Shown piece by piece: positions 36,752 through 49,440 of a DNA stretch of 64,000 bases. The notes beneath the pieces are model-generated. The model did not search any database, was not told where the DNA came from, and saw nothing but the letters and a program-made list of their open reading frames with translations. Positions within the stretch are counted from its first letter, which is position 1; each line of letters begins with the position of its first letter. Source of the DNA: Camellia lanceoleosa (taxonomy: Eukaryota; Streptophyta; Magnoliopsida; Ericales; Theaceae). Position numbers and translations under genes: made by a program. The stretch is from assembly GCA_025200525.1 (NCBI GenBank), contig CM045762.1, positions 75,947,217 through 76,011,216 on the forward strand, read 5' to 3'.

Positions 36752-36813
36752 AAACTTATCTATCAACAAACCACGGACAACCAAACTTATCTATCAACAA
36801 ACCACCGACAACC
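36752..36813. repeat. 31-bp tandem duplication
   Basis: aaacttatctatcaacaaac and the following 11 bases occur twice in tandem with one visible difference. Confidence 0.8.
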
Positions 36814-38188
36814 ATCCTACGTACTAATATCTAGCTCAGTTGAATTGGATTTACAAGATCTATAGCTCTCTTCATTTTCTTCACTTTGCAGCTATTCTTG
36901 AGTTTCATTTTTCCATGAATCAGAGCCAATATTCAATAGTTTTTTACTAAACACGATAACATATTGTTATTTCTAGAATTCACTATTTGAAATTTAATTC
37001 TGAAGTATTATTTGAAATTTAAGAATATTTTTTATAGTTAAATGTGTAGAATCATTTTCGACTTTTTATGTGTCAAGTTTTAAATTGTAGTATGATGAAG
37101 TATTGAAAACAGATGAAGATCAAACAAACTGAAGAAAGAAAACCTAGAGAGAGAAAATGAAAAACTAGAAAAACTCTAATTTTTGATATATGTTGTATGT
37201 CACACTAACCAACACTCTTTCTATCTTTTACTATCATACCATCTAACTAAATATCTAAATATTCTCTCATAGATTTAGGGCTTTTTGACTTACAAGAAGA
37301 ATGGAGAGAGGTATTCAACATGGAAATGCAGGATAGCAACTAGTGGTCCGTAGACATGGAGGCAGGGGGTGTGGAGCAGTAGGGAAGAAGCAACTATTCA
37401 CTCTGTTTTTGTGGCTAATATACCAGAATCCATGGGCTCAAAAGGGTTGCATAAAATATTCTCCAACTATGGTGTAGTTATGGATACTTTTATCCCAAAC
37501 AAGAGAAGAAAATGATGCGATCTCGCTTTGGCTTTGTAAGATATAACTGCTCCATAGTAGCGGATATGGCAATTCAAAAAACAAATGGGTTTGGTGTGGA
37601 GGCTGTGCATTGAGAGTCAAAATGGCAGAGTTTGAGAAAGATGGTGATGCAAAGCATAGAATGGTCCATGTACCACATATCAAGAAGCAAATGGAGGCTA
37701 ATCACACATACAATGCTAGCGATAGGGGAATAAAGTCATTTGCTAAGGTAGTGAGAGGCAGGGATGCTGAACCAACAGCAAGTAAAACCATTAAGGTATA
37801 TAAGGAAGGTAATGGCTGGCTATATGAAAGTGCAATAATGATACTCAAAGCATCAACTTTTGTGGATGATTTTAGAGAGGAAATGGTTAAAAGAGGTTGT
37901 GGGGATATAAAAGTGAGACTTGGAGGTGGGAGAGATATTGTTCTTTCCTTTCAATCAGCATTAGTTATGAAGGAACAACTTGTATTAATGAAGGAGTGGT
38001 TGTATGACTGGTGCAAATCAGTTCTAGAATGGAGATAAGGGATGGCCATTGAACAAGAAATGTACGTTTGGATTAGTTGCTATGGAGTCCCATTGAACTT
38101 GTGGAGCAACATTATATTTAGTAGCATTGGAAAGGTTTGGGGAGTAGTGATAGGGATAGATGATGATACTAGTAAACTGATTTCTCTC

Positions 38189-38651
38189 TGTAAAACAAAA
38201 AGTAGTAAATACGCAGCGGATGAAAAAATATTTAGATCATACCTTTAGATGATAGAACCTCGTGGATAAATCACGTGCTTCCTGAATGATTAATCAACCC
38301 AACAGTGGAGTGATATTACAGAATGAATATCACCCACACAATTCACAGTGCAAAAGACTTGATCGTTGTTTTTTGAGAGAGAGTCAGAGAGAGAGGAGAG
38401 TCTGGAAAAAAGGTTATGGGTAAAAACCCCATAACGTATCTGATATACGTATATTTCAATATCTGATTCAATATCTGATATATAACCAAATATCTATCTT
38501 ATCATATCAATTATATGATAGACATATATATATCTTGAGTGGTTATCCAAATAAGTTTGAATTAAAATTCAAACTTACATGGATAAGGTTCAAGAGGTTC
38601 AGGCTCAAAAAGCTCAAAGGGCCATGCCACATGGGCGCCCAATTTCTAACA
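38189..38651 (-). repeat. 3' LTR (left) of the young copia element
   Basis: 463 bp, nearly identical to 44801-45263. Confidence 0.92.
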
Positions 38652-39738
38652 TCTCCCACTCGCACATGAGTTGGCATGACACTGCCACATCTCTATCTCA
38701 ATCTCCCCAAAAATGAACAATCTCATACTAGCCAATGCACCGTGCGACTGCTGAGAACACCTGCATGTGGGAGCTCTATACTAGAAACTCAAAATGAGCC
38801 AGCATAGAGACATCAACCCAAAAGGAACAAAAATAGTGTCTCATATACCCCAGACCCATCTAATTACACCGGTCCAAAAAACATCTCTAATCCCTCAAAA
38901 AGAGCATGTTTGACCCTCTCAATTCTTGCAATATATTCACACTCAATTCGCCTCTCATACAGAGCGATGTGAGTTGCCGGCAATGAATATACAACAGTGG
39001 TGGTGTAATACTAGATGATCTTCCCTTTACACTCATGCCATTTAGTTTAGGATTGACCACTTTCCTAGTGATGTCCCTTAAGGTCGAATCATACATGACC
39101 GCAGGCAACATACCAAAGTAGCAGAACATCAACCCCTTACCTTATGACATAGTCAAAAGTCACAAAAGGGTACATAAATGAAAGTCATATCAATAATGAC
39201 ACGTAAGACTCACACGGTGAGGAAACAGGGATCCATTCTCTCACCTCATTATTTGGTCGCCAAGCACATGTAGTATGAATACATGCTACGGTGGAGTAAC
39301 TCTTCCAAAAGAGTGACGTCATACTCGATACACCGTACAGATATTAGTCTAGTCGCTTTCTAGCGCCTAACCCGAATTCTCTATTTGCTCGCCTTCTAGG
39401 CGCCAAATGAGATTCGAATCTGCTAATCATACCAGGCACACCATGGAAAGTGGGTACTAACATCCATGTTTGGTCCTTAACACGACCTCATCTTGGTTGT
39501 AACCAAGGCGACATGCATAGTGGATAATTTAAGCCTCTCTTGGCTCCAAACAAAAATAAACCACTAGTCTCAACCTTGCTCGCGCTCCCAAGCGCCAAGG
39601 CGATTGCTCGTGTGAGTGAGCCAATCTTGCTCACGACATCATCATCTGCTAATCATTATGACACAAACCATAATAGTGTCAACATCCCATCATCTCAAAA
39701 TGAGTGATCGATTTTTTTAAAAAATGACCACACTTAGC

Positions 39739-39935
39739 AATTCTAGATTCCAAACATAAGCCTTATCGACCTTTTGCGATAAGTATATACAACGGAATCC
39801 ACCATGTGCGCCTCACATGAAGTGATTCAAAATCACAATTCTAGATTCCAAACATAAGCCTTATCAGCACCTCTTGTGATAAGCATATACAATGGAATCC
39901 TCTATGTGCGCCTCACATGAAGTGATTTAAGATCA
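39739..39935. repeat. 98-bp tandem duplication inside the young copia element
   Basis: aattctagattccaaacata and the following sequence through the catgaagtgatt words occur at 39739 and 39837. The copies differ at several positions, so this duplication is older than the LTR pair. Confidence 0.8.
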
Positions 39936-40239
39936 CTATCTCTTGCGCAATAACCTCTCTAAAGATATTTTGGTGACCAATTTGCGTTCATTCTTGATGC
40001 GCCCAACTAGCGCAGATGCGCCCAAATAGCGCATAGAATCTTACAAGGAGCAAATTAATATACTACTAGTAAAGCATTCTATCCACAATCTAACGAGCAA
40101 TGTCAATGTCTAAACAATTCAATTGACCATTTACCAAAGATAACACTTATTATGCTGAATACGCCCACACAGTGTACTTTAGGCTCCAACAACAAAGAAA
40201 AGATCAAGGAATATAGGTCATTTGTTTATTTTAAAGACA

Positions 40240-41870
40240 ATCCGAGGATTCACTCAATAGCTAAGGCTCTAGCTTTTACCGATAGGTAAGTCAATGGGTT
40301 TACGATTTTGCATCTAGAATCGTTTTAGGATATTCCTTATGTAAGTCATCGAAGACAAAACATGAATTCTCCCAAAACAATCCCTAAGGATCGTATATCC
40401 GAGCATATAAATTACATCACCCATGTCCATCATATCTAAAATAGAGGACTGCCCATCCTAGGTGGCGACAACCCTATAAATTCCTGGCTTATAATGACTA
40501 AGTAAGGAAAAACTTCTTTTGGACCATTAATCATGCCTCAGTGGTCTTCATCGATTATCGTTTGCCTATCATGGCTTGACGAAATCTAAGAACCACTATT
40601 TGGATAACTGTTTTAGGCTGTAAAAGATTTATTGGAACTAGCAACCTTTTTGCGCTCCTAACTTTTCACCATAAAAACAGAAGGTAAATCCTTACGGATC
40701 TACTTATCCAATTCTCCAACGAGAAGTTGGGTCACAATGTCCACAAATTAATGTTCCGAACTTATGTCAATCATAGCCTAAGTCAAAATAACCTCACTCC
40801 CTAGGAGGAAGTCAAAATAACCTCACTCCCCAGGAGGAAGTCTTCTCATGGTCTACACTTTCCTCAATGGTGCGACTTTTCAGTGTTTAGCGAGCCTTAT
40901 GCCTCAACAATGACTATCCAAATTACGCATAACTTTAGAACAGTTTCGCATCATAATGGAAAGTCAACCAAATTATAGAAATGGTTAATCCTCAAAGACT
41001 TTGTCTTAAACTGCGCAACATTAATCCACTTTCTAAAACCAGGAGATTAGAGCCTTTGGCATTATCCTAGGCTCTTTATCATCTTGCGGAGCAATCATGA
41101 ATGTTTTCCTCTCAATCACCCAGTGATGACATGGAAAATTTTCACATTCGCTACCACGCAATTAAGAATGTAGAGTATTCTCCTCTAATGGATTAATCCA
41201 TTAGTAGGCATATCACTCCCACTGCCCCTAGGATATTGGAAATTTCTTTCCATTTTCAACTAGGCTACATAAAGCGCTATGCTTAGAATTTTCTATCTTA
41301 TAGAGTTCCAAAACTCTATATACGTCACCTTTACTAAGAAAACTTTATGTGACTTAGTTACACTTCCACAAAGCTGCTTACCTATATACACATGTCCTGG
41401 AGGGTGCACATGACAGCATACAATAATGCACCACGTGACCCTATGTGTTCACAAGACAGCATACAATAATGCGCTATAGAACCCTAGGTCTTAACTTCAT
41501 AATCTTATGAGAAGTAAAATAAAGATAAGTCGCTATGAGTTCTGAGATCGCCCATAGATGGCTCTCCGCTAATCCATTACTCAAATGGAGTGTAAAATCT
41601 GATATGGAGGGCATTTAGTTAGGGACATAGGCAGCAAACTAGTGCAATTCCTAATTGGGAAACATTTTGCGCCATTATCCACCTAACATTAACAATATTT
41701 AATTCCTTATCTCTACTACACCATTGTGTTGTTGAGTATTAGGAATAATCAATTTTCTAAGCATCCATTTCTCTTCACAGAGTTCTCTAAAATAACTCAA
41801 ATAGATACTCGCCACCTTGGTCAAAACTAAAAGCACAAAAGCTGTTATCTAATTGATCTCAACCACATAT
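40240..41870 (-). pseudogene. Fossil copia pol traces (integrase and reverse transcriptase)
   Basis: On the minus strand near 41845-41620, conceptual translation across stops gives VASIYLSYFREL, NTQQHNGVVE and AAYVPN, followed by SISDFT. This is the order of the copia integrase core (GGEY, QQNGVVER, YVLNRVPSK in relatives). Near 40440-40310 it gives MDMGDVIYMLGYTILRDC and SSMTYIRNILKRF. That matches the region after the reverse-transcriptase active site (DLG-AYILGI, TYI--VLKRF in relatives). No open frame exceeds a few dozen codons. Confidence 0.65.
40781..40838. repeat. 29-bp tandem duplication
   Basis: agtcaaaataacctcactcc plus nine bases occurs twice in a row with one visible difference. 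Confidence 0.8.
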
Positions 41871-44252
41871 GTGCAATGTCAAAAAAAAAAAAATCTCAAA
41901 ACTTTTGACTTATGGGAGATCAAATAGTCTTGACTCAGATGCGTATCGTAATCTATAAATGTGTCGAGATTGAGGCTTAGCTATCATACCCTTACACATA
42001 TCTAGTCACAAAAATCATAGTGGACTAAATGCGCCAATACAAATGACCTTCTATGGCTTTCCTACTTACTTGTGCACAACCATTGCGAACAAAGTTACAC
42101 ATTCACATGAGAACATGATGTCATAAGCGAGTGGGCCCGAGAAGGCCTACTCAAACCATCGTGTCATCATCTCATTAATGTGATTAAGTATAATAAGCCA
42201 CCGGTTCATGACCAATGTCATAAACTAATTCCAATCATTTTTATGTGTGAGTTCTCGAAAACAAGTTTTAAAGGTTTAGGCCCAACTAGGTAATGACTCA
42301 CAACTAACTCATATTTACTAGATCATAAAAGGATGTCATGGAGATTCCAAGTGCGCCTAAATCGTAAATTTAACTAGTAAGTGCTAATCCCCTGCACCTT
42401 CAAGTCAATTTTATTCTCCATACACTTTAATGCATCTAGTTGAAAAATGACGATACTCCTCTTGCCATATCTATTTCTCGCTTCATAGTTACTTGCAATT
42501 AATTCTACTATCCACAAGAAGGAGAGAATAAGCTATCAATCTTTGACAGCTCTTGAAGTAACTTAAGCGGGAATTAGGCTAAAGAGTCTAATTCAACACA
42601 ATGCTCTCACAAGCGATGCGTCAAATTCTTAGAGTCATAACAACCTTGTCGGCCTTGACCTTTTCATTACTATGCTGCAACGTTTGCGCTTAGTGGTAAA
42701 TGTTATTCAAAAACGTTAGCCTAGCTAAGGAATCATACAAAGAAGCCCCTCCTCATGTCTCACACCTAAGTGTGGAAACAGTAAGTGTCCTGACTTAGAC
42801 AAGTTGGCAATGCTCATAGATTTTGCAGCCACTAAGCGCTAATCTTTTCACTTAGTGTTAATAGATTTTGCAGCTTCTAAGCGCTAATCTTTTAACTTCA
42901 TGTGATATTTCAATGCACACTATAATAGTGCATGAAATTTTGCTCCATCCACTCCCAATAATTGGGTAGAGAGCAAAACACTGCTCATACTGGCTACTCG
43001 TCTTACACTTAATGACTAATTTATTTAAGCTCGCATTTCTTGAATGACGTGACTCTTGAATGTTACTTCATCCAATGATGTAACATTATTTACAAGTCAA
43101 ATTACAAAGTCAATCCGCGCAGCTCAATAGTCAAGATCATATACAGATCTATTGAGGGCTTACTAATTTCATAGCTCCAAAACTCGCCAACCAAAACTAC
43201 GTAGTATGCCGCTAACCATAGCGCACACATTAGTTTTATTGTGCCAAACAAGGCAACAAAACCACGGCGACTTTGAGTCATGTTTCCTTACTTTGGCCAA
43301 TTAAGGTTTGACCTAAAGTCTCCAAGACTTTTGCTCATCTAAAGAATGGGATTAGTTTGTTCACATTTGAACATCTCTACTAAGTCTAGGTCAACCAAAT
43401 TAACTTCCATAAGCTGAATTAATTTAGAGAGAAATTCGCATTAGGATTAATTTGATTAGCATAATATAATTTTGCCGCAAAAATCTAAATTAAATAGTGA
43501 CAATATTACACAAGTCGCAAGATCGAAAATCCGCTAAGCTCGTAATCATCTCTTGCGCCACATGTGACAATTATCCAAAATTTAATTTAATTTATGCGCA
43601 AAATATTAGTTTTCGGGAGTTAATCTACAAAGATTTCTCTCAACCGACTAACCTCCCACTGATTATGGCATGTCTAAAAGCATGATAAAAAAATTCTAAT
43701 TCCATACAACAGCATCATAATGTAGATTCACAATCAATACATGCTATGTTACATTTAATAATGGAATTCTAATAAATAAATAAATAAATAATCATGCTCC
43801 TCTAATTTCAACATATTAAAAATCCAAAAAATATGTTGTATTCAATATTCATATTATGCCATAATTAAAGTGTACATCATTTTGAAATTTTCTAGAATTT
43901 TCTAAAATTTTTTGGAATTTTAAATAACTAATAAACACACATAAAATTAGAAATAAAAAAAAACCAGAAACTGATAAACTGAGACAATATTACCAGTAGA
44001 TAGTAAAACATTTCAAAAGTCCACAATAAAAAATTCAACCCCAGAAAATTATTTATGCAATACCAGAATCATTTTAAAGCATAAAAAATGAATTATTAAC
44101 ACATAAAAAATATTTTTTATTTTCGTAAAATTTTCAAAATTTTACAGAAGATACAAAATTTAATTCTGAGTCTGATGGTACCAACCATGCTTAAAACAAA
44201 GCTATAACGAATAAATTATGGCCAATTAACGCAATCGTAATTAAAACAAACA

Positions 44253-44523
44253 AACAGAGCCTTAGAGCCAAGCCAGCGCGGAAAACGGCTCGGCTCGCTC
44301 GCTCATCGCATCGCAGCCTACCAACAACGGAACGGGCTCAACGCTGGCGGCAAGCGGCTAGCGTGGCAGCAGACGCGGGCGCTGTTCGGCTTAACGCTGC
44401 GTGGAAGGGGACGGCCAGGCGTGGGAGCGCGGCGATCACGCTTAGCGCGGCCGCGCGAGGTGGCGCGGGCGTGGCGGCGGGCTGGCGTTGGCGGCCACAC
44501 AGCACAAGTGAGTCACACGCGCT
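44253..44523. other. GC-rich island in the leader region of the young copia element
   Basis: About 270 bp of strongly GC-rich sequence (words such as gcgcggccgcgcgaggtggc) sits in otherwise AT-rich DNA, roughly 280-550 bp inside the right LTR. Two minus-strand frames are open through it (44318-44500 and 44338-44565) and rich in Ala, Arg and Pro, as any GC-rich frame would be. No homology was recognised. It could be captured sequence or a structured leader. Confidence 0.6.
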
Positions 44524-44800
44524 TTCCCGTGTTTTTTCGTCATTTTTTGTACTTGTGAACTCCATTTTTCACAATAAAAACATTTATGGCATTAAAAATG
44601 ACATTTAAAGAACATAAAAATGAGATATATCACTCTCTCAATCTAATGGAGTTAAAATGCGAAAAACCGTGCACTTCATCTTCCTCCTCCATTAATATTC
44701 GTACATATATCATGTATATATATTTATATAAAAAATATACACATATTTTAATGCATAAAAATAAGCATGAAAATACCCATATTTAAGGCTCTGATACCAA

Positions 44801-45263
44801 TGTAAAACAAAAAGTAGTAAATACGCAGCGGATGAAAAAATATTTAGATCATACCTTTAGATGATAGAACCTCGTGGATAAATCACGTGCTTCCTGAATG
44901 ATTAATCAACCCAACAGTGGAGTGATATTACAGAATGAATATCACCCACACAATTCACAGTGCAAAAGACTTGATCGTTGTTTTTTGGGAGAGAGTCAGA
45001 GAGAGAGGAGAGTCTGGAAAAAAGGTTATGGGTAAAAACCCCATAACGTATCTGATATACGTATATTTCAATATCTGATTCAATATCTGATATATAACCA
45101 AATATCTATCTTATCATATCAATTATATGATAGACATATATATATCTTGAGTGGTTATCCAAATAAGTTTGAATTAAAATTCAAACTTACATGGATAAGG
45201 TTCAAGAGGTTCAGGCTCAAAAAGCTCAAAGGGCCATGCCACATGGGCGCCCAATTTCTAACA
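44801..45263 (-). repeat. 5' LTR (right) of the young copia element
   Basis: 463 bp, nearly identical to 38189-38651, next to the primer site on its left side. Confidence 0.92.
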
Positions 45264-47642
45264 TTCTCCATTGTGTAAAAGTGAAGATAGCCACAAGCTG
45301 TATGGAGTCCATTAACCAAATCATTCATTTAGAGTACAAAGATATAATTTACCCAGTTAGTGTATAAGAAGAACAAATCATAGTTTCAAATGTTGTGAAG
45401 GAGCAGTGTGACTGCAAATCAAAGGAACGGAAGACTGGTGACATTTAGTCTTCAGAGGGGGTTGAAAAGAATTAGTGTACAGACAAAGGCAGTAGGCAGG
45501 AGGAAGATGGTGATGATGAGGTGGCCCATGATGGTGCGGACGTGGACAAAAGAAGTGATGTGGATGGAGTGGGTAAAGGGATCCACATGATAGTGAATAT
45601 AGCATAGAAAGTAAGATGTGGTGGCTGAAATAGATATGATGAAGGCAGTGTCAGAAGTTAAAGGCGCATGCGAGGGTGACTCTGCAGAGTTGGGGACGAG
45701 TTCCAAGTTTATCAATGATAGTGGTAAGTGTAGGATAGATGGGGAAATCTACACACCTGAGTTTACTAGAAGCTTAAGTGGCTCAACAGGGAATAGACTT
45801 GGGATTCAAATTGAAGTGGATCTTAATAAGGCCCATTTAAGTTTTGATGGGTCGAACCAAGGAGAAGTGGGGTTGGCCCATATGGGTAGTAGTGGATCAT
45901 CTTTGTCTAAGGAAAATCCAGGCCAAGTGGTGGGTCTTCTCAACCAAAAGGGCCAAATGGGGGGTTAAGCTACAAGCCCAAGCCCAACAAGGAAGGCTAT
46001 TTTGCAGAAGAAAGGGCAGGAGAGCAGAAGAAAACAAATGAAGAAGAATAAGGGGAAGTTTGTGACTACTAGGAAATTGGGGGCATTATCACTGAATTTG
46101 AGAAATGGAGCTATTTTCAAGTTAGCTGTATCTACCATTTCATTATCAAATGGAGGAAGATGCTATCTAGACTAGCACTTCCAGGTGAGTAAGAGTGTTT
46201 TAATGTGTTAATGAAGATACAATCATGGAATTTAAGGGGGTTAGGAAGACTAAAGAAAAGAAGGAAGTTAAAGAAAAGCATTGCTGATAGAAAAGTGGAC
46301 ATTATTCTTCTTCAAGAAACTAAGATCTCTGCAATCAATTTTGATTTGGTAAAATCTATGTGGCCTGGGGATCAAATTGAGTTTATGGCACTAGATGTGG
46401 TTGGAAGAGTTAGAGGATTGCTATGTATCTGGAAACCTGAGGTGTTCCAATTGCAAGCTTGTTGCTGTAACTACAATTTCATCCTGCTGACAGGTACAAT
46501 GTTCTATAGCTTTGATTGTGTTATTATTAATGTATATGGTCCTAATGAGGTGGTGAATAGAAAAGAGTTGTGGGATATTTTAGCAAGATTAAAGTCCAAT
46601 TTTCTGGGGCCATGGTGCTTGGGGCTGATTTTAATGAAATAAAGTTTATATCAGAGAGAATTGGGTGCTCGAGAAGGGATGGAGGGATGAAAGACTTCAA
46701 TGATATGATTGAATAACTTGAGCTGATCGATATGACTATGCTTGAAAGGAAGTTTACTTGGTGTAATTCTCAAGATAGGGAGAAATAGAGTAGATTAGAC
46801 AAATTTCTACTTAATCATGAGTAGGTGCAAAATTTTAATTTCAAACTTTGGGGCCTCCTTAGATTGTTATCTGATCATAGTCCTATCATCTTAATGGAGG
46901 ATGATAGGGATTGGGGGCCTAAGCCTTTTAAGTTCTTCAATGCTTGGTTACTTCATCCTAATTTCTTTCCTTTTATGCAGCAAAGTTGGTCTGGGTTTGT
47001 AGTGGAGGGTTGGGCAAGTTATAAGTGTCTCATGAAATTTAAAGCCCTGAAGCAAGCTTTAAAACAGTGGAATGTGGAGGTATGTGGGAAGATGGAAAGT
47101 AAGCTTAAGAGTGTTGAAGAAGAAGCTCATGCCCTTGATTTACTTACTGAGGTCAGACCTTTGCTTCCTTCAGAACTAATTAGAAGAAAGGAAGTAAGGG
47201 GAGAAGTTTGGAGGCTAAGTAAAATGTTGGAGTGGATCTGGCTGCAAAAATCCAAAGCGAATTGAGCACTTAAAGGGGATAAAAATACAAGATGTTTTCA
47301 CATTTTGGCTTGTAGTAGGAATAATAGGAATTCTCTGTGTCCATTATTGTGAATGGCTCACTGATTGAGAACCCTATGGAAATTAAAGCTGAGGTGAAGG
47401 CTCACTTTTTACAGCATTTCTCTGAGGCTTGGAAGGTCATACCTAAATTATCTGGTCATTTCAAGAACATTGGAAGAACACATGTTGTTGAACAATTGGA
47501 GGCAGAGTTTACTGAAGAGGAAATTAGCACTATAATCAAGACCTGTGAAGGGAATAAGGCACCTACACCTGATGGATAAACACGGATTTTTTTCAAGAAA
47601 TGTTGGAAATTTGTGAAATCTGATGTGCTACAATTTATGAAG

Positions 47643-48130
47643 TGTTAATCATGTTGTTTGATTTTGATGATGTTATGGGATAAATTGTAATTTTTTTACC
47701 GTACATATTTTATATTATTTAACATAAACTATTTTCCATTTAAAATATATATTACATGATAAAAATATTTTAAAATTTTAACTATTCACGTTTTGAAAAA
47801 CTAGGTTGATTACTATTCATCTTTTGACAAAATTAATATACTCACATGAGGTGGTAGATTATTTTTTTAAAAGTGTATTTAAAATCTTGTCAACAACTAC
47901 AAAGATTATAAAAGAGGTATATGTTTTCATATCTATTATAAATATTATTTTAAATATACTTAAAGAGATTTTATTGTGTGATTAATTTTTTTTATTGTGC
48001 AATTAAATATTTTATTAGAAAAATTACCATGAAATTACTATACAACTTTTGATTATTCGTTGTTTTGAAGGGAAAATTAAACACCATTCATTAATTCACC
48101 CCCCTCTTGGGTTGCCTACTTGGGATAACA
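47643..48130 (+). repeat. 5' LTR of the Sirevirus-like element, internally deleted
   Basis: It matches the first about 480 bp and the last about 35 bp of the 3' LTR but lacks roughly 780 bp in between. The missing part includes the TATA box region (55813-55820 in the 3' LTR). Confidence 0.85.
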
Positions 48131-48185
48131 TTTAGTATCAGAGCAAGGACTCAAGTTTTTGTGATTTAACCGTCTTAGAGTAGAT

Positions 48186-49440
48186 TATGGAAACTTCTAA
48201 CTATTCTTTACCTGAGAGACAAGCATCAAATAAGCCACCATCGTTTAGCGGTACCAACTTTAGCTACTGGAAAACTAGGATGATCATACGCATACAATCT
48301 AACGATTATTAGTGTTGGAAAATTATTTGTAATGGTCCAAAAATTCCTACCAAAACCGTAGATGGCCAAAAGATACCAAAACTTGAAGATGAGTGGACTG
48401 AATCTGATACGAGAATGGCTCAAGTCAATATTAGAGCCATAAATATGTTATACTATTCTTTAGATGCCAACGAGTTCAATAGAATTTCTACATGTAAGAT
48501 TGCAAAAGAAACTTAGGATAACTAATAGTGACTCATAAAGGAACAGACCAGGTTAAAGAGTCTAAAATCAGCTTGCTAGCCCATAATTATGAGCTTTTTA
48601 AAATGAAAACTGATGAAACCATTACTCAAATATTTACTCATTTTACTGATATTATAAATAGTTTAACATCTCTTAGTAAAATATATTCTAATGCTGAAAT
48701 TGTAAAAAAAGTGCTCAGGTCATTACCTAAGAGTTGGGAGACAAAAGTCATTGCCATCACAGAAGCCAAGGACTTATCAAAGCTAAGTCTAGACGAACTG
48801 ATGGGATCTCTTCTTACACATGAGCTCATCATGAAAGAAAGAGATGGAGAAGAAAACAACAAAAAAAAGAAGGGAATAACTTTCAAAACCACTACTACTT
48901 GTGAAGAGGAGGATAAAGAAAATTCAGAATTTGATGATGAAGAAATGGTTTTCTTAACAAAATGGTTCTAGAAATTTATAAAAAAGAATCAATGAAGAAG
49001 AAGATTTTTCAAAAGAGATTTTAACATAGGAGAATATAGTAGAAAAGATTTTACAAAAGGAGAAAATAATAAGAAAACTGAAATCACTTGTTATGAGTGT
49101 AACAAGCCCAGTTACATCAAAGCCGATTGTCCGGAAATCAAGAAACAATTCAAGAAAGACAAAAGAAAAGTCATGATTGCTGCATGGGGAGATAACGACG
49201 AAAGTGAGTCAGAAAATAACAATAACAACAACGAAGTTGCTAACCCATGCCTAATGGCATTTGGAGATGATGAGGTAAATAATGAGTCTTGTTCTTTTGA
49301 TGAATTACAATCTGCATATTGCATGATGAATTTCGAAAACTTGGCATTAAAAATATTGCACTTAAAAAATTGCTTTCAAATTCAACAAAAGAAAATAAAT
49401 CTTTATCTAATAAAATTGAAGACTTGCAAAAAGATTTTTT
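48186..49440 (+). pseudogene. Sirevirus-like gag, broken
   Basis: It starts METSNYSLPERQASNKPPSF and continues FSGTNFSYWKTRMIIRIQS. After several stops it has an open stretch 48528-48971 with NYELFKMKTDETITQIFTHF and VLRSLPKSWETKVIAITEAK. The zinc knuckle near 49088 reads CYECNKPSYIKADCP, where the conserved His position holds Tyr. The acidic stretch DNDESESENNNNNNEVANPC and CLMAFGDDEV follow, as in Sirevirus gag. A Lys-rich coiled-coil-like tail continues to about 49800. Confidence 0.8.

Larger units (their letters stand above)
33839..37235. other. Intergenic AT-rich DNA without a recognised gene
   Basis: Contains TIR elements at 34363-34774 and 35093-35606, an (AT)n tract near 36449-36471, and a 31-bp direct repeat pair (36752-36782 and 36783-36813). 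A word tttatgtagttc near 36537 resembles an LTR fragment, but no boundaries could be found. No coding signal was seen. Confidence 0.6.
38189..45263 (-). mobile_element. Young minus-strand Ty1/copia element with fossil pol
   Basis: LTRs at 38189-38651 and 44801-45263 are both 463 bp and appear identical except for single-base differences (for example ttttttgagag against ttttttgggag). In the element's sense they run TGTTAGAAATTGGGCGCCC to TTTTACA. The primer site TTGGTATCAGAGCC follows the right LTR (44800 downward). The purine tract gagtgggaga abuts the left LTR. The 5-bp flanks are ctctc (38184-38188) and ttctc (45264-45268), a 4/5 match. The 6.15-kb interior has no long ORF, but degenerate copia integrase and reverse transcriptase can be traced on the minus strand. 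It lies in LINE ORF1. Confidence 0.88.
37350..46050 (+). pseudogene. LINE ORF1 (RRM-like plus DUF4283-like), split at 38188
   Basis: A region near 37400-37620 translates across frames to an RNA-recognition-like fold (SLCFCG, then RSRFGFVRYNCSIVADMAIQ). From 37620 the frame reads MAEFEKDGDAKHRM and GIKSFAKVVRGRD. Next come NGWLYESAIMILKASTFVDD and, after a stop, EQEMYVWISCYGVPLNLWS, typical of the DUF4283 region of plant LINE ORF1. The copia element enters at 38189. The frame resumes from 45264, with later parts such as DLNKAHLSFDGSNQGEVGLA near 45820, a low-complexity linker. Function would be RNA binding in the LINE RNP. Confidence 0.7.

Noticed and set aside
39739..39935. Repeated block considered as a CRISPR-like or satellite array
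   Set aside because: Only two 98-bp copies without spacers of regular size, inside a retrotransposon; it is a simple tandem duplication.
44338..44608. Ala/Arg-rich ORFs in the GC island of the young copia element
   Set aside because: Long frames are expected in GC-rich DNA and exist on both strands; no recognisable domain.
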